From: Tulasnella sp. 424
Taxonomy: Eukaryota; Basidiomycota; Agaricomycetes; Cantharellales; Tulasnellaceae
DNA: 64,000 nucleotides
Assembly (NCBI GenBank): GCA_019633425.1
Contig: WSUB01000147.1
Span: 36,529 to 100,528 of the forward strand
Direction of reading: 5' to 3'
The notes beneath the pieces were generated by a model. That model was not told where the DNA came from and did not search any database. It saw nothing but the letters and a program-made list of their open reading frames with translations. Of this stretch, positions 57,683 to 64,000 are shown piece after piece; position 1 is the first letter of the stretch; each line of letters starts with the position of its first letter. A program made the translations under genes and the position numbers.

Positions 57683-60271
57683 ATGATCCCCCAAGAATTT
57701 TTCGACGCTGACGACACCCTCTTCAAAGGCATGTCATCTGATGCGGACGATGAGCATTGGTCCAACTCCAGGCAGTTTAACGAGGCAAGAAGGGCTGGCA
57801 AAGGAGCCCGGAATTCTAAGTTCAGGTAGAAGAAGCTTCGTGGCTGATGGGTTGCTTTCTGACCGAGGATGAGAATGCCCAACAGGCAGGTACGAAGGAC
57901 TCGAAAACGGAGGGTGCAAAAGCCCGAAGACATGACGTGGGAAGCAGCCGTGAGGAAGCAGCAAGGAAGAAGCTCAAACAAGGCCACGATATTTCTTCCC
58001 CGGTTGTTAGTATCTCCATTAACCCAACACGAGCGTCAAGCCCAGCCCCAGGCATTACTTCAGCCACAGATCGGACCTCCTCGTCAAAGCGCTCCTCGGC
58101 AGCCGAAGAGGACTTGAGCCTGCCCAGGCCGATACCCCTCACCAAGGCTGCCCTCGTCCTTCTCCCTGGTCCAGCAACCGGCTCTTCTCCCGTTTCTTCT
58201 CGGACCGGCAGCCCGCAACCTCTGGCGGGCCCTTCCGAGGAAAGGTCGTCCAAAAGCAGTCTCGATGCAGAAGCGGCGTCTACTGGTTCTAAAGGCGACC
58301 TCAGTGGACTGGCTGGACCAACCAAACGTTCCTCCGCATCGAACGTAGGCTCCAGAATAATCACGAAAGAGGCATTACTTGGTCGATCAAAATCCAAAAT
58401 CGTTCAACCCGTGAATCTCGGAACCAGCGGAAAAGTTAAAAGCCGTCAGCTCTCAACGTCTACGGCAAAAAAGCGAAGGAGGAGCAACAACTGTCATACT
58501 TTGATCTTGCCGTTGACATTGTGAACAGACTGTCGGAAGTAGTCTCGAGCAGGTTCCAAGTGTTGCGAGGCGTCACGATATTCATGATCACATCTGAACT
58601 TCCAGAAAAACCAGTGGCGGATAGGACCAGGATTCGCCTGGAGCTGGTAAGGCGATTCTGGGGTCTTCACGGCGTTGGTCGTTTAATAACGGGTCTGCAG
58701 GTCATGAAACACGGAGGCAAGGTCCAGCCTGCTTTCGATCCAAGTACCTGCACTCACGTCATATGTCGGTTTGGAGATACTTCTTTGTCATTTACAAAAG
58801 AAGCTTTATTAACGGATTGCTTCGCTAGGTGACCTCCCAAAAGGCCAAACCGGTACAAAGGAGACGATTAAGCGTTGCCTCGGCGGCAGGGCAGTTGACA
58901 ACATACCCCACGAAATCCTCATTGTGGGCTGGGATTGGGTCACAAATTCAATCAATGGTGGTGCATTGCAAGATCAGCTAAAGGCAGAGCAGTATGTTAT
59001 TGAAGAGTCACTCAGCGTGAGGTTGGGGGACTGAGAGCAGATCGCATGCTAATTGAACGTAGGTACATGGGAAGGCTGCGCCGACACTAAGCAAGCAATG
59101 ACGTCAGCGCGAGGCCCTCAAGGCCAAAAACGGCCTCGACGAAGTTCACGATGCGAGTCGCCCATCGAGCACGCGGTCCCTCTTCTCATCGCTGTATCCT
59201 TGAGAACCTCGTAATAATCGCTATGAAACACCATCTTCTTATAGGGATTTCGACGATATTCCTGATCGTCAGGGTCAGAACGAAGCCCGTGGCTGACGAG
59301 AGTGATATGCCACAGGCTCTCTGGTCTTTCATATGACCCGCTATCGAAATACCACGAGGACCTATCTTTGGACATGGTGATGAGTCGGAGGACGATGACG
59401 TCCAGACCAGAATGCCTCGTGAAGAGGCCGCGCAGATCTATGACGAGATTAAAAGCTGCTGGTGGGTAATAATCAAAAGCTGCCTTGAAATACGGTGTTG
59501 GTTTAGCCTTTAATCTCGGGACAACAGCCCTCGCGATTGACCCTCGGCTTCAAATGGAGATAATAGGAGGTTACCGACGGTGCGGTTCGCTTAGTTTGTT
59601 CCATCAGCCGACGTATTCGCTCAGACACGTTGGGAAATAGTGGTAAAGCGGATTGTGGCGATCTTGACATACTTTTATCCCGAGATCCTCAAGATGGCCG
59701 CACTCACAAAGGTGCGTTCCGCCGTACCTCTGTGATGATGGCACCTCACCCTGACCCTGACCGTTGCTTCTTAGGCGTCTTGTCTCGCCTGCTTCGCACT
59801 CTGAGTGAAAAGGGGGTAATTACACATGCCCTCGCTGAGCCTGATTTCTCGACCGACGGTCTAGAAGCGAAGTTCCTGGGGCCCTGTCGACTGAATGCAA
59901 CCTCTCGGCGGCGCCGGATTGGTAGGCCAGCTGGCTTCCACGCGAGTTGAGGAATCGGCTGAGATCGAGACGCGTCGCAGATATTCTGACTGTCTCATAT
60001 CATCAATGGGGCGCTGCTCTACTCTACTTCACTGGTACGTAGGATGAACCTGGACATCGGCACCGCAAGACTTATTCTTTCGTTAGGGGATGACATTTTC
60101 AACCGCAGTATGCGGTTACTGGCCCGCCATAAAGGTTTCAGTCTCAACCAACGCGGCCTTTGGGCAGGAGCGACACGGGATCCCGAGACCGGAGAAAAGG
60201 TCACTGAAGGCTCCCTCGTCGCCTCAAGGACAGAGGAAGAGATATTCAAAGTCCTGGGAGTACCTTGGTAA
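57683..60271 (+). pseudogene. Family-X DNA polymerase (lambda/Pol4-like), apparently missing the 8-kDa domain
   Basis: Family members fill gaps in base-excision and end-joining repair. The first exon 57683-57825 gives an acidic start ('MIPQEFFDADDTLFKGM'). A Ser-rich linker and a BRCT domain follow (about 58521-58990: 'FQVLRGVTIFMITSE', 'DPSTCTHVIC', 'DLPKGQTG', 'IPHEILIVGWDWVTNSI'). The catalytic part is clear: 'TRMPREEAAQIYDEIKS' near 59404, 'ALAIDPRLQMEIIGGYRR', exon 59641-59711 'GKADCGDLDILLSRDPQDGR' with the metal-binding GDLDIL, exon 59775-59921, exon 59981-60034 'DILTVSYHQWGAALLYFTG', exon 60087-60271 'FNRSMRLLARHKGFSLNQRG'. Between linker and 'RMPREEA' I find no helix-hairpin-helix 8-kDa/fingers sequence. 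Two frame joins (before the linker, and before 'ALAIDP') do not resolve. It ends 'LGVPW' TAA, then 'PHERVGS' in frame. Confidence 0.72.
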
Positions 60272-60905
60272 CTGCCCCACGAACGGGTGGGGTCCTAACT
60301 CGAAGTAGAAGGAGTACGACAAATGGAGTTTGCAATGCATGGAATGAGACAACTAGAAGTAGGGTGTTAATGCCATTTAAAGGGTTCGCTAGGATGAGTT
60401 TGACATAACAAGACATGCAGAATTGGTGAGTGATGGATGCCAAGAGTGCAGAAATCATGCAGGAGAATCGGAGGATGTCATGAAGCGAGCGACAACAGAT
60501 CGAATCCAATGCCTGGGCTTTCGTCGTCATCAAAGGGGAAGCGACATGCTCCGGAAGAATCCTCGATCCAGGTTGTGGGTTAAGTTGTCGTGTGCCTTTG
60601 AGGACGCGGGTGATAGACTTGTGGAAGCACGATGCGGTTGAGTATCGAATCCTCCAAGTCGGACCGTGGTTTCCTTTATGGTGGGTTGTTTTATGGAGGA
60701 TATTTCACTGTCACACAAAACGCAATTGTTAGAAGCGGTCTGGATCCGAACGAAGAATACGGTCTCTAACGAACGTGTATTGGTGACGAATGTCAGCCCC
60801 CTGATTACTCCTGAATGGGCGCTTTCCTCGTATCTTCGTCATCAAGGAGAACAGCTCTAGGAGTACTGCTTGGCTAATAGACAACGCAATTACTATGCAA
60901 ACCTG
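60272..60905. other. Convergent intergenic region
   Basis: Between the polymerase (plus) and KAR5 (minus) 3' ends. Short plus frames at 60423-60641 and 60666-60860 have no coding look. Nothing else recognised. Confidence 0.4.
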
Positions 60906-63103
60906 CTAGCAACAGACGGCACGTGAGTCAAGAGACACTGATGCGTTGTGGAGATGGGCACCAACCGCAGCTGCGCGAGCGAAAGCTGTTGCGATCCCCA
61001 GGAAGATTCCAGCTGGCCGAAGAATATACCAGCATGCTGGAAGCATGTAGTAGGCGATATCGACCGATGCCGCGAGGCGATTCACGCCCACTATGTCGAG
61101 GCTTTCAGTATGGCCTTTAAACGGCAGTCGCAAAAGTTTCTCTTACGGTGGTTGAGCTGCAAATACGCACTCCATAATACATCCTCTGCGACCCGAAGGA
61201 ACCAGCCAGGGGTAACACTCGTTGATAACAAATTTTGGACCTCCCAGGCGGTATTGTTGATGGAGATCAGTCGATCCTCGGCAAGAGCGACAAGCTGTTC
61301 CAGGGAAGTGGATAGGGTATCCAGAGACCTCGAAGTCTTGTCAATAAACACCTACAGAACCGTCAGCGTCCCAATCTTTTCTCTGATGCCGCGGGGAAGA
61401 ACCTGATGCTGAGCAAGTTTCTGAAATTGCGTATCCAGCTCTGACGACGCTCGTGAGGCTGATGCGAGGATTGCCTCGGGAGACTCGTGGAGAGCAAGCA
61501 TACGTAGAGCGAACCCCTGCCACTTTGCATCGAGGGCGTCCTTCGGTCTTTGGCTCAGTAGCAGACAGGATTGATCGAAGGAAATTACTCACGAAGGCAC
61601 TCGAGGCAAGTTCATATTGATTTTGGAGTAACAGGTGAGACTTTTGGTAATGATATTCGGCTGTCTCGAATGCTGTCACTATCGCCTCTGAGTGCTGCGT
61701 GTTTGTTAGATCGTGAGAGCGACTTGAAGCTCGGCCCGCTTGCTCTAACTACCTTTTCTACGGTGGAAATCACTGCTCGGCGAAGCTATGAAGGCGAATG
61801 GGGTACTTGGACGAGAGGCAGTTGTCTAGACCGCAGGGAGGCCCACCTCTCGGATGACAAGTTCATGCGATTGTTGCAGTCGCAGGACCAGGGCGTCATG
61901 CACCTCTTCTAACATTTCTGAGTGCTGCTCAAACAGCTGTTTCAAAGAGTGAGGTAGCCCTTGCCTGGCGTGTCTCGAAAGCCTACCTGTGCGATCATGC
62001 CTGATGCCTCGACGAGAGCTTCCCGGGGAGCCTCCCGCATCCTCTCAACCGAGTGCTGCAAGTCCTGTTTCATCACTTCCATGTCTTCCATATCTAGTTT
62101 CATTTACTGTAGATGCTTAGATTCAGCTTCCTCTCGGCCTCGCAGTAGGACTAGCAGATTGAGGGCCTCAATTGATGTGTTGTGCTGGATCAGGTGAGCT
62201 AATGGAACCACGAGCAAGTTGAATATGAGAATCGAGCTCTGGAAAGTTCCTACCAGTATCTTCAGCGTTAGAAAAGATATCAGCGGCTGAACGAGAGAAA
62301 CGAAGACGTTGGGTTACAGCACTAACCAATGTCGTGCCACCGTCTGAAAGCAAAGCAAAGCTGGGGAACATCTCTCAAGTAGCCGGAGTAAGAAGACCAA
62401 TGTTGCGGGCTGCGCGAAAGGGCGCTACCAGTATCGGATTTAGAGCTCAGCGATATTGTTCCCGCTCGGCCACGAAACTCACGCGACGCAAACAGCTTGT
62501 GGAGCAGTTTTATGCTCGGGAGTGCGAGTTTAGTTCCGTGCGAGAACTCCAAGCATTCTAAAGGAATGCCAGCATATGCCGCCGTTTCCAGCTCACAAAG
62601 GGTCATAGATATGGCTACTGAAGGCGATGATCAAAGCACAGCGACCCCAGTGGGGCTTTGAGCCAGGGCACTCACAGCGAACCCTCTCCCCTTCATCTGG
62701 TTCCAATTCCTCCCCACATTTTGCCTCCAGCGTGGACAAAGAACGTTTGAAGCAATCTGACGAGGGTGCTCGTTCGGCGAAGCTTTTTAGTCGGTTGACA
62801 AGGCTTATTTCCGACGAAGTCAGATCTGAAGTACATTGTAAGAACCTCTAGAGACTAATGGGCTGCCCAGATTATCTCACCGTTGATAGGAACCATGTTC
62901 CAGATCCTTTGAGATGGATCTGTACCGGACGCGGGGACTTCAGATAGACCATTTTGTTCTGACGGTTGTCGAGAAGAATGAAAGACGAAGTCAAGGAAAA
63001 AGCCGGAAGTGATGGTGATGAAGAATAGTTGGACAGTCAGTGAGATGTTGAGCTGCCTCATAATAGCCGTAGGTCTGGTCTTGAAAATACCGGCATTGAT
63101 CAT
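60906..63103 (-). CDS. KAR5: Nuclear-fusion protein KAR5/Tht1, with one in-frame stop
   Basis: Nuclear-envelope/ER membrane protein for karyogamy. Exons 62881-63103, 62676-62825, 62327-62617, 62254-62286, 61987-62198, 61847-61936, 61753-61785, 61593-61694, 61403-61540, 61171-61351, 60906-61114; 1662 nt, 554 codons in phase. A hydrophobic signal ('ISLTVQLFFITITSGFF') is followed by the Cys-rich Kar5 domain: 'DLTSSEISLVNRLKS', 'RLAISMTLCELETAAYAG', 'SPQHWSSYSGYLRDVPQLCF', 'AFRRWHDI', 'NTSIEALNLLVLLRGREEAE'. Long coiled coils follow, then hydrophobic segments near the C-terminus. A TAA at 62104-62106 interrupts exon 5 between 'SKHLQ' and 'MKLDMEDMEVMKQD'; I found no splice choice that removes it in frame. 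Start may be Met at 63061. The intron at 62287-62326 (40 nt) is short and the last exon is uncertain. Confidence 0.83.
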
Positions 63104-63398
63104 CGTTGCAGGAAGGGCCCGGGAAAGCGTTTAAAGATATCTGTCTTTATAGAGAGGTGCTGGACTGTAAGAGAAACCAGACACTGTTCCAAATCATATT
63201 TTAGTGCGAGCTCCACACAGTGATTTGGATGACGAACCACGGTGCAGGGACGAAATCCAACGTCGGGCACGACGCGCGGGCGTTTGACGCTGGACAAACG
63301 AGTTGAACAAACAGGATTACATTTTCATCGTCACCACCACCATGTAGGACGATTATTCCCATGTCTCGTACACTACTTAAGATGTTCATCCGTTCTAG
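63104..63398. other. Divergent spacer where DIS3 5' exons would be expected
   Basis: 295 nt between the KAR5 start and the first recognisable DIS3 exon. No PIN-domain sequence or family-specific 'HQGHFN'-type segment can be read on plus. It may hold the KAR5 promoter. Confidence 0.4.
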
Positions 63399-64000
63399 GG
63401 CAGCGTCAACGTCCCGGCTTTCTCCAAACCTATCATCCTCATTGGCCGCGAGAATATGAATAGAGCAGTGGATGGAGACGTTGTAGCCGTCGAAATATTC
63501 CCTCAGAGTGAATGGAGAACTTCGGCGGATGAAGTGATCGATCAGGAAGGTACATCATAGCGCTCGATTGAATTAACTTGGACCCTAAATCGTCTTCCCC
63601 AAGCTACTCTGAAGGACGACGATCCAGACGACTCGGATGGCGAGGAGGGAGAGGGGATGGACGAAACGGAAAAGAAAGAACTGAGACGTGAGCGGAAGGA
63701 TACCGCTTCTGAATCGAGGAACAGCAGAGCACAACCCCAACCAACCGGCAAGATTGTTGGCATCATCAAACGCAACTGGAGAGCGTATGTAGCGCCGAAC
63801 TGTCTCACTTATTTTGACGCTTATCCTCACAATAATTCCTCCAGATATGTCTGTCATATCGACCGGAGATCGCTGTCAAGCCATATACAGACAGGAAACA
63901 CGGTCCAAGCTGTCTTCGCAACACCTTTGGCTCGTTCGATACCACGCATCCGACTTCGCACTCGTCAAGCCCCTTCCCTTCTCGACCAAAAGATACTGGT
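63399..64000 (+). CDS. DIS3: Exosome nuclease DIS3/RRP44, 5'-truncated and cut by the window end
   Basis: Catalytic subunit of the RNA exosome. Readable exons: 63399-63549 ('GSVNVPAFSKPIILIGREN', 'MNRAVDGDVVAVEIFP'), 63604-63784 (acidic insert, then 'QPTGKIVGIIKRNWRA'), 63845-64000 and beyond ('YVCHIDRRSLSS', 'RIRLRTRQAPSLLDQK'). These are cold-shock/OB segments upstream of the RNB domain, which would lie past 64000. Splice phases are correct. The N-terminal PIN domain and start (about 250 residues) are not found, and KAR5 begins only 295 nt upstream. Either this copy is truncated, or very distant exons overlap KAR5, which is unlikely. Confidence 0.83.

Noticed and set aside
58521..58832. BRCT region read first as FCP1-type phosphatase tail
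   Set aside because: Downstream family-X palm and thumb motifs identify the gene as a DNA polymerase.
58830..58845. Frameshift in the polymerase BRCT domain
   Set aside because: A 64-nt intron with phase-1 donor after 'THVI' and acceptor CGCTAG restores 'THVICDLPKGQTG'; no lesion is needed here.
61344..61402. Second in-frame stop (TAG) in KAR5
   Set aside because: It lies at the 3' end of a good 51-nt intron (61352-61402, GTTCTT..TGTAG, branch GCTGAC) whose removal keeps frame.
62498..62560. Intron inside KAR5 exon 3 with GTGAGT donor
   Set aside because: Removing 58 nt shifts the frame before 'ALSRSPQHWSSYSG', whereas the unspliced frame is open and in phase with both neighbours.

Overview
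The window is nuclear DNA of a filamentous basidiomycete, most likely an agaricomycete. Almost every gene is cut by many short introns (about 44-75 nt, often 55-59 nt) with GT..AG ends and CTNAY-type branch points. Two genes carry the basidiomycete-typical DUF6699 domain, a regulator has the fungal Zn2Cys6 cluster, and the informational genes (CDC73, RPA34, ADA3, NOG1, PUF/RRM, SUV3) are fungal. I rebuilt gene models by hand by joining open frames at splice sites. For the complete models the summed exon length is a multiple of three, which supports them; none has been tested against transcripts.

Layout. 0.1-3.1 kb: HMP-P kinase (thiamine) and a DUF6699 protein. 3.1-6.0 kb: gene-poor stretch with relics. 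6.0-11.3 kb: CDC73 (Paf1 complex) and a Zn2Cys6 regulator. 13.4-20.1 kb: RNA polymerase I subunit RPA34, SAGA subunit ADA3/NGG1 and an SLC41-type Mg2+ transporter. 20.6-22.9 kb: a second DUF6699 gene divergent from a CCDC124/Lso2-type ribosome-binding protein. 23.2-30.1 kb: a 1962-residue intersectin/Cin1-like endocytic scaffold (EH, coiled coil, WH2-like, two SH3, DH-PH). 30.3-34.7 kb: a 20-exon gene whose architecture resembles the SYCP2/Red1 meiotic axis proteins. 34.8-37.7 kb: a putative N-myristoylated protein, histone H1 and an unknown protein. 37.8-40.7 kb: SUV3 mitochondrial helicase divergent from mitoribosomal mS33. 40.9-47.5 kb: an RRM-PUF protein and an acidic unknown protein. 48.8-52.1 kb: an Mpr1-like acetyltransferase convergent with NOG1.

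52.1-64 kb is different: longer gene-free stretches, a 3' fragment of a long-chain acyl-CoA synthetase, a family-X DNA polymerase that seems to lack its 8-kDa domain, a KAR5 karyogamy gene with an in-frame stop, and a DIS3 gene apparently missing its 5' third. An apparently intact SAM-dependent methyltransferase sits among them. This looks like a rearranged, partly decaying segment beside a conserved housekeeping block.

Most genes serve nuclear information flow: Pol II elongation, Pol I, SAGA, chromatin, RNA binding, 60S assembly and exosome. Mitochondrial RNA/translation and endocytosis are also represented. The most interesting candidate is the SYCP2/Red1-like gene. No rRNA, tRNA, complete transposon or CRISPR was seen.
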